From Tieghemiomyces parasiticus (lineage: Eukaryota > Kickxellomycota > Dimargaritomycetes > Dimargaritales > Dimargaritaceae): 64,000 nucleotides of DNA. The position numbers and the translations under genes were made by a program. The notes under the pieces are model-generated. The model did not search any database and had not been told where the DNA came from. It saw only the letters and a program-made list of their open reading frames with translations. Positions 42,722-54,902 of the stretch are shown here, one piece after another (the first letter of the stretch is position 1; the number at the start of each line of letters is the position of its first letter). The stretch covers positions 30,992 to 94,991 of the forward strand of contig JANBPT010000043.1 in assembly GCA_027575765.1 (NCBI GenBank). The letters run 5' to 3'.

Positions 42722-43720
42722 ATGCAGTCCACTTGGGCCGACTTCTGGACGACCGACGGGGCCGTGGACCCGTTCCGCACGCTGGTTGTTAGCTGCGCGG
42801 TCAGTTCTTTGGCGCTCTGCTGGGTGCCCTCGGTCATGCTCCGCAACTATTCGTTCGTAGACCGCCTGTGGCCCATACTCCCAGCCTACTATGCCGGTGT
42901 CGTAGCCCTTTTCACCCTCGGAGGCCCCCCGCTATCCCCGCGGCCCCTTCTCCTATTCGGACTTGTCTCCCTCTGGGCGGCCCGCCTCACCTACAATTAC
43001 TACCGTAAGGGTGGGTATGCGTGGGACGCGGAGGACTACCGGTGGGTCTACGTACAGCGCTTCTTTGACGTAGTCCCCTCACGGTTCCTGCGTACCCTCC
43101 TCTGGCAGGCCTTCAACCTGAGTTTCATCTCCATCATTCAGAACGTCCTCCTCCTGGCCATCGCCGCCCCGGCATATGCCACATGGCGGCTCGAACATGA
43201 TGCCGCCCTATTGATAAAGGACGGTCCGGCTGACACCGCGCAACTGAATCGGTGGGACGCCCTTGCTACCGGTCTATGGCTGTTACTCTTAACGACTGAA
43301 ACCATTGCTGACCAGCAGCAATGGCGGTTCCACCAGGCAAAGGCGCGCTGCGAGGTCACTAAGGTGCTGCCCAACGAGTACCCGCTCGCCGAAGACATTC
43401 AGGATGGGTTCCTCAGTCACGGTCTGTTCGGGCTCTCGAGACACCCCAATTTCGCCTGCGAGCAGTCACTGTGGTGGATCCTGCCCCTGTTCGCCTATGC
43501 CGCCGCCGAAGCCACCGGCCAGACGCTGCCCTTCCCAAACTGGTACCTCGCGGTGCCACCATTCTGCCTAACCATGCTCTTCCAGGGCTCCACCTGGCTC
43601 ACCGAACGTATTACGGCTGCCAAATATCCGGCCTATGCCGCGTACCAGCGACGCGTGGCCCGCTTCGTACCCTGGTGGGCTCCGGCGTCCCGCATCGGCT
43701 CTAAAGCCAAGCACTCGTAA
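42722..43720 (+). CDS. DUF1295 / steroid 5-alpha-reductase-like membrane enzyme
   Basis: Polytopic membrane protein of 332 residues, no intron. Hydrophobic segments at about 21-38, 53-68, 74-92, 130-152, 180-196, 250-266 and 275-292. The diagnostic piece is SRHPNFACEQSLWW (239-252), corresponding to the RHPNYFGE-type cofactor-binding loop of DUF1295 and the 5-alpha-reductase C-terminal domain, here with Ala-Cys in place of the usual Phe-Gly. Further typical elements are TYNYYRKGGYAWDAEDYRW (90-108) and LFQGSTWLTE near the end. Members reduce double bonds of lipids or sterols with NADPH, but the substrate of this fungal subgroup is not known. Location is likely the endoplasmic reticulum. Confidence 0.88.
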   Translation: MQSTWADFWTTDGAVDPFRTLVVSCAVSSLALCWVPSVMLRNYSFVDRLWPILPAYYAGVVALFTLGGPPLSPRPLLLFGLVSLWAARLTYNYYRKGGYAWDAEDYRWVYVQRFFDVVPSRFLRTLLWQAFNLSFISIIQNVLLLAIAAPAYATWRLEHDAALLIKDGPADTAQLNRWDALATGLWLLLLTTETIADQQQWRFHQAKARCEVTKVLPNEYPLAEDIQDGFLSHGLFGLSRHPNFACEQSLWWILPLFAYAAAEATGQTLPFPNWYLAVPPFCLTMLFQGSTWLTERITAAKYPAYAAYQRRVARFVPWWAPASRIGSKAKHS

Positions 43721-44366
43721 GCGAGTAAATGAGACATGTCGACTTTAAACCCTTGTTCCACCAGACATGTATAAACTTTTTTGGTCGCGCTTAAAGTTAA
43801 TTCCAACACCCTCTTTTCGCTAGTGAAAAGCCAAATACATTAATGGCCTTCTGGCTCTGAGGTGGCCATACTGTAATCGAGACGTCCCCCCAGGTAGCCT
43901 CCCAGTCAAAGAAAGCCGCCTCCTGTCCGGACCTGTCTTCCTGATGAAATGTGCCAACTTCCATAACCGATTATCCTTGTCCTTTGAGAACCAAGAAAGC
44001 AGCGGCCTTCAGACTGTGAAGGGGAACTCGACTGGACTTGGTTCCTAACCCTCACGGAAAATGCCCCCAACCTAAGCGCCTTCAGTTACACCAAACGGCT
44101 TCGCGCCATCGCTTGAACCACACTGATTTAAAGTCGGCGAATTGGCCACAAACAATAAATTCGTCAAATATGTAATAGATCCGTTCCTTTATTTCTAACT
44201 GGCCTGCTCACCCACGATCCGCCTTCGGTTTTTCTCTAGTTGCTCCTCCCCTGGGGCTACACACTCCGCCACAGTACAAGGTCGTTCTCCTGTAGCTGAA
44301 CGGGGGACAATAACGCCGGGGTTGCCCTTGCTAAGGTTGCCATCTCACCAGTGAGGCGACCGACAC
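43721..44366. other. convergent intergenic region
   Basis: 3' regions of the DUF1295 gene (plus) and the RING gene (minus). No frame or RNA gene recognised. Confidence 0.5.
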
Positions 44367-46263
44367 TTACTTGCAATCAAACTTACACAGTGGGCAAAGA
44401 GCAGACTTCTTGGTGAGCCATACATCGACGCAGTGAGTATGGAAATAGTGACGGCAGGGTAGAATACGTACTAGGCTCCCCTCGGAGAATTCATCCAGGC
44501 AAATAGAACAGTCGCTGAGGTAAAAACCGAGACGATCGGGATCAGTCGCGGCGTTGTCCGCTATACCGTGATCGGGCTTCTTGACCGCCGGCTGGTCGGC
44601 AATGTCCACGGCGCAGGCCTCGTCTACCAGATCCAAAGAGTTAGGTGATACAGTAGAGTAGCCACGGGATAAATGAGTCGGGTGGCTGGGTGATCGGGCT
44701 TCGCCCGAGGCTGGCCGGACGGACTCGGATAGTTCATGGGAGGGGCCTGCAGGAGCCCTCTGTTGAAGCCGTAGGACCCCTAGGATCCGGCCGAAAAGCC
44801 GACGCACCACCCCGGCACCATGCTTGAATGGGCTGCGCGGCTGGTAGGAGGGTGCCTGGGCTCTGACGGTCACGGTGTCGCCTTTCAGATCCCCGTCCGT
44901 TTCAAAGTCGCAGGAGATACTGCCGTACTGCTTGATCTTGGCCAGATCTGGTGCCGTCATCAGGTAGGCTGGAAACCGGTTCAGGCATTCCGGGAGCAGC
45001 ACACGGAGATGCTTGCTGCCCTGCCCGTCACGGCTACTCGCTGCCTCATGTACGGCCTCCTCCAGACTGGTGGGACCGTGCGTGGATGTCCGAAAAAGGA
45101 AGCGGCGCCGGTACCAGGTGTAGTGGCCCAGGGTTCGGTTGAGACGGGGCTGAATGTGACGATGGAACATTCGCCTGGCATGACCTGTATAAGTACGCAG
45201 CGTAGATTGGTCGGTATAGTATAAAAACAAGTAAGTATTTAGGCGGGGTAATCTGGACTTCTTATGTGGCCCATTAAATCCCAATAGAAGCTTAGCTGCC
45301 ACGAGTACTTGATGCACAGGAGGCAGTTCGGGCCGGGCGTTGCTGCTTACCGCTTACCACAGAGGCGATGAGGAGGATGGCCACCCCGCCCAGAACGGCC
45401 AGGCCCCACAGCCGGGCGCCACTCTGTGGCTTGCCAACGCTCATAGTCAAGAACACCTTGTATACGTCGTTCCGTCGGGTCTGAAAGGTGGTTGGGTGGA
45501 TCATCTCAAACTGGTGTTGCGAATAGTGGTCTAGTCCACCGTTGGTCCGGTGGATACGTTGCACCATGTCCCGACCGGCTTGGGTACCGATCGCTACGGC
45601 CGGGATGGTGAGATTGAGTGACATGAGTTTTGAGCTCTCGGCGGGATTCTTGATGAGCTCGGTCTGAACCCAGTCAGTGCCGTCAGTGATATGCTCATTG
45701 GTCCGTGGCTCGTGGTAGGTAATGATGGCTACGGTGCGAGGCGGGAGCGCGTGGGTCATGGCGGCGAAAAAGGAACAGTTGTGGTTGTACGGGATGACGG
45801 CGATTTTGGGTTGGTTAACGATGCGATCCAGGTTGCTGTCCTGCAGTTTGGTCTCGTTCTGACTGCACGAGTCCTCGTGGACGAAGAGCATGCCCTGGGA
45901 GTATGAGGTATCGACGGGGTGATTACAGGAGGTGAATGTCAGCTAGAGGGTCAGTGGGAACCGCTTGCACCCATATCCCGGCCACTGGATCCTACATAAA
46001 ACATTGGAGGAGGACCTAGTCCTGTGTGATGCGCTTACTTCGACATTATGGTCCTTCTTTAGTTTCGGAGTCGACGGTATGCGGATAACACTGGGGGCCT
46101 CCACCGGCGAAAAATCAGTTTTGAACTGCCATATCCCGTTAACCACGTGTACAGTGCGTTCGTTCAGGTAATACTCGACTTTGGAACCGCGTGCGTGAAT
46201 CGCCAAGAGCGTACTGAGGGCGAGATAGCAGAGTGATGTGAGATATCTCGGGTGGGCCCTCAT
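44367..46263 (-). CDS. PA-TM-RING E3 ubiquitin ligase (three exons)
   Basis: Membrane-anchored ubiquitin ligase of 528 residues. Exons: 46039-46263, 45351-45894 and 44367-45184; the second donor is the downstream one of two adjacent GTAAGC sites, since only it keeps frame. Signal peptide 1-24; luminal protease-associated (PA) domain to about 220, with the NCSFFAAM block; transmembrane segment 237-256; basic cytoplasmic stretch, a long low-complexity region, and a C-terminal RING-H2 at 482-523 with all eight zinc ligands (Cys482, Cys485, Cys500, His502, His505, Cys508, Cys520, Cys523). This is the layout of RNF13, RNF167 and GRAIL, which ubiquitinate endosomal and secretory cargo. The very end after the RING is only five residues. 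Confidence 0.88.
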
Positions 46264-47961
46264 GGCTGACCATATAGAGTCTAATGGTTTTGTTGAGGAA
46301 GGTCTGACAAGTCGATCGGACAGAGCGATAGAGTTGTCACGTAGTGAATTAACTTTTACGTCGATAAGGAAAGGGTGGTGTCCATAAACAGCTTAGAGAA
46401 AAACAAAGTTTTATGACCTAAAGGCTAAAACCAGCTGAGGTGAGGTAGATGTCATTGGGTCTAGAAATCAACAGTAACATATGGTTAAAGATAAAAGTAC
46501 AGGGGAGCCAAGTCTGGAACGAGCAATCGATTCGACGGATCCAGAAACATTTGACAGTAGCCTCAAATCGAGGGGGGTACGCAGCGGTTAGGACGAGAGG
46601 GGGTGCGCAAGGGTGGCGGTTGGTAGCGCGGCCCTAGCTAGCCCTTATTATACCAGTAGCACCGGTAGCGCCAGTTGCGCGCCAAAACTTCAGGCTGAAT
46701 ACTCCAGGCCCGGTGGGACGGTCAGGGGTCGAGATAGGAGACAGGAGAATTCGATAGAATGGCTGACTATTGCGACTGGGGGCCTACGCGCCATTGTAAC
46801 TTATGGTCTAGCCTATCAACTGTAGATGGGCGCCTCACTGTTCGTAGCGTTCTACGATTTCAGGAATAGGGTCATGGGAGAGGAAAAGGAGGGCAGGGGG
46901 GGGGAGGAGTGGGTGATAGGAAGACTGAATCTATAGCCTGCCTGCAAAGGTGCCGTGGCACGCGTGTAAACCATGTGTGGGCGCACTTGCAATCACTAGG
47001 TAGGGGTAGGTGGGGAGGGAAGGCATGCAATGTGGGAGTCAACAGGGAAGGGGGGCAAATGGGTATTGGATGCTCCCGACTTGTTGTTGCTGCTGACCGA
47101 GGTTTTAACGTTGGTCCAACTATTAGTGCTACCGACGCTGGTGTGCTGGGGACCGCAGTAATTAGGGCCTTGGTGGCATTGTGGGTTGGACTGGCTTGGA
47201 ATCGGCAAGAAGACGGCGGGGAAGGATTCTACGGCTTCTGCTCGATGCGAAAACTGGTAGGGGATAAATGACAATACTTTGGCTAATTCCCGCTTGCCTG
47301 CTGTCCTCGAGGTGTCAAGGGCTGCCACCCGGGTAACGTGTCCACTGCGTCATGGCTGCCTACCCAAGATCCGCATCCACTGGGACCGTCCCACTTGCTG
47401 AGGAATCAATCCAGGGGGTCAGGTCCCTACACCGCCACTGCTGCCCCTGGGCTGGTTTTACCAGCCTGCGGTCCACCCCACCGCACTTAGTAGTCTGAGT
47501 CCCTCACTACTCTCGTTCACCAAAAGCGCTATGCCGCAAAGCGAGATGCAGAGAATTCTAAATTCCTATCGGGCCCGGCCAGCTGTAGAATGATAACGTC
47601 TGCTTTTTTACGCTGTCGCATCAGGCTAAAGCAACCTTGCAAGTGATGATGGGCAATCCACTATTACACAACGAGACATTACGCTTTACTATACTTTATG
47701 ACCTGATGATGTTCAAAAATGAACGTCGGCAGGGAAACATCGGTCACCTGGCTGCCGAACCTCCCACAGGAGCTGTCCGGCCATGTATGTCGTGCCTCGC
47801 CGGCTTTACACCTATAATTATCCACACGAGTATGTAGTACTTCATCACTATATATGGTAGCTATTATTATATATTGTTATCCGGGTTAGGTACAAGTAAG
47901 ACCTCGGCTCCAGTAAACTGCCCCCTTTGTTAACCGGATGGCCACGGACATCAGAATTTCT
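46264..47961. other. 1.7 kb intergenic, no gene supported
   Basis: Frames of 100-120 codons at 46909-47328 overlap on both strands and lack features. A G run of 9 lies at 46896-46904. The minus-strand frame next to 47962 belongs to the last exon of CYM1. Confidence 0.45.
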
Positions 47962-50900
47962 TTAAACTGCCTGTTTAACGACCTCCCAGCCCTCGGGCGC
48001 GGAGGCGCCTTCGCCAAACTGCTCGCCAATGATGACACTGCTGCTCTCATTGGGCCGGCCAGCCAGGTACCGGGCGGCGGCAGCCTGTACGTCGGTACTA
48101 GTGACGCGGAGGTAGGCCTCGCGGCGTCTGGTATGGGCAAGTTAATAGGTGCCCGTCGGGGCCATTGCAATCGAAGAGGGAGGGGTATATATATACGTTA
48201 GTCCAAGTCGCAGTGCTACTAACAGGGAGATACACCAGGTCAGCTCTTGACCGACAACAAGAAAAACCCATGTGTAGACCGAATAGATCCCTTGCGGACT
48301 TTGAGCGCTGAAACTTACTGTTGACGCATCTCGTCGGTGATGCCGTAATTGAAGAGAGTCATACCCTCCTCGTATACCGAAAGCGGAGCATCAAGGTCCG
48401 AAAATAGGGATAGCTTGCTCTCCATGATTTCCTGGTTATGGGGCATGGAGATTTGGGTCGGAGGAGATTGGTGTAAATGAAAGGCCGGAAATGAGCGTTG
48501 GCCAAAGGCTTGGTACACGTGTAGAGGGGGGGGGGTGCCACGCGTGCATAGGATTGCCCATACCCATGTACCAGTCAGAAGCAATTTTAGCATTGCCATG
48601 TGTATGGGGAGAGGTTACCTCCTTGACATACCGTATTGTTAAACTGACGGGTGCTGGCCCATTCGCAGGCTTTGCGGAAGGTCTCGACCGACTTGAACGG
48701 ATTGGGGTCGCGGTACGAGTAGAATGAGAACAGGCCGGTGTGGCTGGAAAACGTCGCACCGCCACCGTACGCACCGTTCTTTTCGCGCACCTCCCGGTGG
48801 AGGTAGTGGGTGGTCATCAGCTTGGCGAGGATCTATCGTTCGGGAGGGGTGAGAGGATGCGTGGATGACAGCGGTGGGTACGTGTAAGTACATGGGTTGC
48901 AGCGCAGCAAGGGTAGCCCCTGTTGTCACCGAGCTGCAGGGAGCGCGGGTTAATGATGTAGGATTGGACACTTTACCTGCAGGACAGGACTGTCTGGGTG
49001 CGTGAGCGGCACGGTCCGGTAGCACAGCGCGCTAAAGTTTGAGGCGAAGGGCATGGGGAAGTAGCGCTGGGAGTATGTCGGGCTGAAGGCCGCTTCCGTG
49101 GCCGCAGCGTCCAGGGCCATTGGGTCGTTGTGGGTGAACGACGGGCTCAGTAGTAAATCAGCCAGGGCTGTGCGGTTGGCCTCCACAGCATCGGAACCCG
49201 CGACCACGGCTGAACGCAGCTGGGTGCGGTCAAACAGGTGGTGGCGCATTTGCTGGATATATGGTATGGCAGGCAAGGAAAACGATCGTGCTGGGAAGGT
49301 TAGTGACAGGGGAATGGTAGCAGCCGACCGGCAATTATCGAGTAGTCGCCGTCGAGAAGAGAAGCCGTTCCAACGTCCGGTCCAGCTATTCATAAAAGCA
49401 GCCTAGGAGGCCACACATTACTTACCTCCAACTTGGCAGTCACATCAGTCAGGTCCTCCTGAGCGGCCAGTTGGCTGAGGAAGGCCATCTGGTCAAACCC
49501 ACCGTAGATCTCACTGAGACGTGAGATAGGCAGAAGGGTAGCAGCGGCGAGACCGCGGGCGTAGCCGTGCCCGCTCTCGGCCACGCTGTTCCACAGGCCC
49601 GAGGCGCTGCTGGCGATGAGTGACTTGAGCCGGTCGGTGCGACTGAAATCGGTCCCCTCGACGAGCTCACGGACCAGGTCATACATGCGGGGTACGTTGG
49701 TGTCGAGGGCGTGGCTAGCGAAAGAGAGGCCCTCCTCGTATTGCATGGGGTTGTCCAGGCGTGGTACAAGGTGGCGGGAGAAGGAGACGCCGCCGGTGTA
49801 AAGTCGGATGTCCTGGTCAAGTTCGGCCATGGTACGGGTGCGAGTTCCGCAGGTGGTGAGGGCCCCGCAGAATAGCGGGAAGTACGGACGGAGTTCGACG
49901 GGGAATGGCGGTAGCGACGTCGACGAGGCGGTCTGGGTGGCGAAGGGTGCGATCACGCGCAGGTAAGAGATACCGTTGGTAGGTGCCACGCGCCACTGGA
50001 CAGGGCGGCCGGCCACTTCGTTATGCTCCAATTCGGTAGTCCGGCCCTGGGGCGGAATATCGGCTAGGGTGAGAGTGGGCAAACAAGACAAATCTTGCTC
50101 GGCGTCCTGGGATTTTAACAGCTGCTGGCCACGGATATCCCGGGCCGCGCGGGCCTCGGAATCCAGGGTGGCCATGATGGTGTCGAGGCGAGCGGCCTCG
50201 GCGGCGGTAGCGCGATCCTGGAACTGGTCGTCGGGCTCCATGGTGTAGACCATCCGACGGTCGCTCTGCACAAAGTAACGCGCGGCCAGATCTTCAAAGA
50301 ACCGACCGCGGGCCAGAGCCTTACGGAGCTGGGCGATTTGTGGGTTGATCTCCATGAGGTCGATGGGGTTGTTACCGTGGAACCATCCGGTCGAAATATT
50401 TTGCATGAGCGATAGGCCGAAATCCGCCGTCTTGTGGCGATGGCCCATTTCTACCAGGTGGATCAGGGCCTCGACGGCCTTGGGCGGGAACCCCTGCTCA
50501 GCCACGCGGGCCAGCACCTCGTCGATGCGGGTCTCGATCGTGCCCAAATCCTCCCGGCGAGCGCCCTGGAGGCCGACACCGAATGAGGACTGGAAGCAGT
50601 ACGGATTGTACCCAGTATTGGCCGCATACTCGGCCCCGAGGTTGGTATCGATCAGTGCCTGATACATAGGCGAGGACGCTCCTGACAGGAGCAGGCGGGA
50701 CATGAAGCCTAAGGCGAAGGTGGTGAACACATCACTGACGTCGTTGGCCAGGAAATTGACGGACAGTTTGTGCTGGCGGTCCGCCGGAGCGGCAGCGTCC
50801 ACGGGGCCGGCCTCGGTGATGCGGGTAACGCCTGACGGGAGTTGGCCGCGCAATGCAGCGGTGGGTGGCGTGGTCCGTATGTAGGGAGCCAATTTGGCGT

Positions 50901-51798
50901 CGATGGCGGCCAGCTGGGGCGCCAGTGGAAGGTCGCCGTATGAGAAGAAACGGGCGTTGGACGGATGGTAGTGTCGACGGTGAAAGTCTACTAGACCTTC
51001 GTAGGTCAGGTCCGGGATGTGAGCCGGGTCCCCGCCGCTTACGTAGGCATAAGTGCTGCCCGGATAGAGCACCTGCTGACTGCGGGTGGCGAAGTAACTT
51101 TCGGCGTCGGAAAAGGCACCCTTCATCTCGTTGTACACCACGCCCTTTAGTTTCCAGGGTGACTCTGGGTTGCCTGGATCCTCGCGCTCGACGCGCCAGC
51201 CCTCCTGGTAAAAGTCCATATCGCGGAGGAGCGGACGGAAGGCGGCATCCAGGTACACGTCGCGGAGATTGGCGTAGTCCTGCTTATTCTGGGTGGCGAA
51301 CGGGTACTGAGTGTAATCGTGGGCGGTCCAGGCGTTCATGAAGGTCGACATGGACCGGTTCAGCATCTTAAAGAAGGGATCACGAACCGGGTAGGCCTCA
51401 GACCCACAGAGCGCCGTGTGCTCCAGAATGTGGGATACGCCCGTGCTGTCGGTCGGGGCCGTGTTGAACCCCACACTGAACACGTTGTTGGCGTCCTCGC
51501 GGGCTACATGGAGATAGGCTGCGCCCGTCCGTTCGTGCTCGAGAAGGACTGCCGTAAGGGCGATCTCGTTAACCGGCCGGATCTCGCACACCCGAAACCC
51601 ATGGACCACCGTACCGGGCGCAAACTGGGCCGCGAGGTCCTTATGGCCGGAGTAAGTGGGAGCGCTGGTGGTGGGGGCGTGCGTGGTGTAGTTGGCCCTG
51701 GTCCGCAGTAGGAGGCCTTTCGTGCCGCTGGTGCGCTGATTGACTACGTGGCGCAGGGACCGTCGCGCGCTCGTGCGCGAGAGCGCTTGAGATAACAT
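47962..51798 (-). CDS. CYM1: mitochondrial presequence protease (PreP/Cym1), five exons
   Basis: M16C zinc metallopeptidase that degrades cleaved targeting peptides in the mitochondrial matrix; 1042 residues. Exons: 49426-51798, 48977-49252, 48632-48832, 48319-48431 and 47962-48127, all joining in frame. Residues 1-40 are an Arg/Ser/Thr-rich presequence. The inverted zinc site HILEH is at 123-127 (His123, Glu126, His127) with a distal acidic segment at EMKGAFSD. The four later exons give the C-terminal half-domain: the VREKNGAYGGGA block in exon 3 is the substrate-binding region typical of M16, and GITDEMRQQRRE crosses the exon 4/5 junction. Length agrees with fungal relatives. A G10 run (48526-48535) lies in the intron before exon 4. 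Confidence 0.95.
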
Positions 51799-52318
51799 GG
51801 CTCGAGAGATTCAGGGGGGAGGAGTGGTAGGCAGGGTAGGCAAGTCTGGTTGGTTTCAACGAATGAGCAGAGGTATGGACAATTGGGCCACCGAATGGTT
51901 AATGTGCGGGTTAATAGGGTGTGCACCATTCCATTCGCTCAGTGGCTGGCCACTCCTCTGGGTCTTAAGACCTGGGCCCCAACTGGGCGGTGGAGTCCGC
52001 AGCAATGATCGCGCGATTGCACGTGGGCATAACTGGCAGTCTGTTCCGCGGGCATCCGCACCTCACCGACCCGTGGGCTCCGGGCTCTAACGGAGTAAGG
52101 GATACCTCTTCCCCTTGCAATTCACGGATTCCTTAGCTTATACACTACTGGCATTTATTACATTATCTTGGGTTACAATGCTATGTAGCTTGGAAACGAG
52201 CCAGAAAGGTATTTCATATGCAAAACTAGCCCTGTATCATTGGGTGAGCGACTGATAGGTGGCTAGTATGATAGGTAATACAACCCAAATGGCAACCCGT
52301 CCTTTTTTTCTCACTTCA
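51799..52318. other. spacer between CYM1 and PEX5
   Basis: 520 bp with the CYM1 promoter and the PEX5 3' end, both on the minus strand. No other feature seen. Confidence 0.5.
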
Positions 52319-54902
52319 TTAGAAATCAAACTGACCGTGGAAGGCCCCCAGGTCGTGTTGGTCGCAGGCGGCAGCGAGCTCAGTGTGGTCCATGATCTGC
52401 ATGGTCATTTTAAGGGTACTCCACAGGTTTGAAGATATCCGGGACCCGACATCATCAGCAGCGGGCCGCTTGCCGTCAGCGTTCCCTGGGCGGGGCGACG
52501 TTTGCTGACCGCCCCGGGTTTGGAGAGCCAAGGCACCCAGTAGATGCTCAGCGGCCTCACGGTGTAGTCCCAGGTTGATACTGCTGATGGCCAGGTTATA
52601 ACGGGCACGTACATACGATGGATTCAACTCAAGAGCAGTAAAGTAGGCGTCCATAGCGCGCTGGGGCTGGCGGGCGTTGGCCAGGGTAGCACCTAGTTTG
52701 TTCCACAACAGGTACTCCTGCGGACGCAGGTTGAGGGCTGTCTGGAAACAGTCGGTGGCCTTGGCGTAGTCTTCCGTGATGTGGAACAAGACACCGAGGG
52801 CCACTTGCACGTCGGCGTCAGGTTGACCTCCGCTACTTGCCAGCCCTTGGCGTGCCGCCGACAAAAACAGCTGCTCAATGTACTGGTGCTTGCGCCGTGA
52901 GTCGCCGGCCAGGGCCCGAGCTGCCGGGTCCTCGGCCAACCCTTGGTATTTAGGGTTCGCCGTGATCCACGCCTCCAGGGCGTCGTAGGCATCGGCCCGA
53001 CAGTTCTCGTTAGTATAGGACACCGCCAGGTCGATCCACGCGTTGTGTAGCTCGGGATCGGTGGACACGGCCTTGCGTAGGGCCGTGATGGCCAGACCGT
53101 CCTGCTCGTTCTCCTGCTGGCGTACGCCTAGCTTATACCACGCAGCGGCGTCCTGGGTATCGCGTTGCACACGGGCTTCCAGGGCCAGGATGGCTTCACC
53201 CAGGTCCAGCTGGCCGATTTCCGCGTCGGTCAGGGACGGCCGGGTCAGATAGGGGTTGTTGGCCTCGAATGTGTACGTCTGGTAGGCCTCGGCGTCAGCA
53301 TGGTAGCCCATGCCTACCACGGGGGCCTGCTCCTCCCACCGCTTGGCCATAGCCTCCCACTCCTCATCGGCCGGTTCGGTGGATAACGGGGCGATATTCT
53401 TGCGGTACTCGGATACCCATTCCTCCGTAGTGCGGCCGTCGTTGAAGGCCGCCTCCAGTTCGCGAAACTCGGCGTCGTCGGCGAACTGGGCGGCCCAGTT
53501 GGACGATTTCCCAGCCTCGCCATCGGCTAAGTCTTCCGTCCAATCCTTCTCCAGGCGCGTGGCAAACTCTTGCGACCACATGTTGCCTGCGGCCCTTTCG
53601 CCGACGCTGCTCGCGGGCTCCACACGGGTAAACTCGTCGGCCCAGGCCTCACCCGTGCGCTCGACCACGGTGTCATTCTCGATGATAGCCTCCTTGTCGC
53701 GTAGTTTCTTCATGAGGTTCATGAATTGGGAGTTTTGGAATTTAGGGTTGTCTGAGTCAGCCACTGAGTCTAGTAGTTCGCGAGCTGCAGCAGCGATGGC
53801 TGCCGGATCCTCCTGTGTCGATAAAACCTCAGCGGCGGTCTCAGACCTGGCTTGCTCTGCCGCCTCGACCGATTCAGAAACAATCATTGTTGGGATGTGA
53901 CTAACCTCGTGCGCGGCATCGAACTGAACAGCCCAATCATGGTCGGTGGTGGCCGGGGCGGCCGGGTGTATACCTGAACGATCGGGGGGATGGGTGCGAG
54001 AAAAAGGGGGTGTCGATGTTCAATAGCATGAGGTTAGCAAGTTGGGTTAGGAAGGAAAAGGGGGAGGGAATGATAGAGCAGAGCTGGAATGGTTCGGAGG
54101 TTGGTGCGGATCGTTCAAGTGCTGCCGTGGCCACGTACGCCATGGGTCCGCATCAAGCGGGCACTTACTCTGCTCGGCGTGCGCAAAAGCCTGATCGAAG
54201 GCCGTCCGGGTTCCGGCGTCAAAGTGGTCGACACCGGGGGCGGCGGAAACCGGTGCAGAGGAATGAAGCTGGTGGTACTCGTGAGCCCAGTCGGCGGGGG
54301 CGGGGCCAGGGCCGGTGCGTTGGTGACCCTGGAATACAATATCAAACTCGGCGAGGCCGACGGGGCCCGCACGTGACGGGTGCTGGAGGGCGAAGTCGGC
54401 CGCCCAGTCGGCGGCTGCCATATGCGGGACGTGGCTGGGACCAGCCACCGCCGGTAAGTCGGGGAGCTGGTCTAGCTGACGATGCATGGCGTGGAAGTCA
54501 AAAGCGCGGCCACTAGGGCCGGTCTGCTGCGGTTCATTCAGGAGGAACTCGTCGGCCATCATAGGTTGTTTCCCATGGGCCGAACGGAAAGCCTGCTTCC
54601 CAGCCATCGGACCGGTCTCCATTGGACGCATACGGTCCTGCCGTCCAGGGAAGAGAGGTGGCATGGTAAATCATGATTAAAGTAATAGATTGTGAAGGGT
54701 CGGTTAGCTAGAGAGGAGTGGGGTGCAGGGCCAAGGGATATCACGCACCAGGAGTGACCTGACAGTGGCACACGCCGAACATTCATTACGGACATACCTG
54801 CTCGAGTGACCGGTCCTTTTGGAAGTGCTTCATGAAGCCGGCCATGGGGTTGCTGGTGGAGCACTCGGCCCCACCGGAAACGAGGTCCTGCAGGCCCGAC
54901 AT
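52319..54902 (-). CDS. PEX5: peroxisomal targeting signal 1 receptor PEX5 (three exons)
   Basis: Cycling receptor importing PTS1 (SKL-type) proteins into peroxisomes; 742 residues. Exons: 54798-54902, 54169-54637 and 52319-53973. The tiny first exon supplies the conserved N-terminus with Cys14, the position that is monoubiquitinated for receptor export. MADEFL follows near 62-67. Seven WxxxF/Y motifs that bind PEX14/PEX13 are visible: W113, W152, W205, W302, W324, W351 and W377. The C-terminal half (about 440-730) is the TPR array that holds the SKL tail, including ALGVLFHITEDYAKA and a final helical bundle. Exon 3 must start at 53973, because this restores the WAVQF motif upstream of the in-frame ATG at 53887. 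Same strand as CYM1. Confidence 0.95.
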
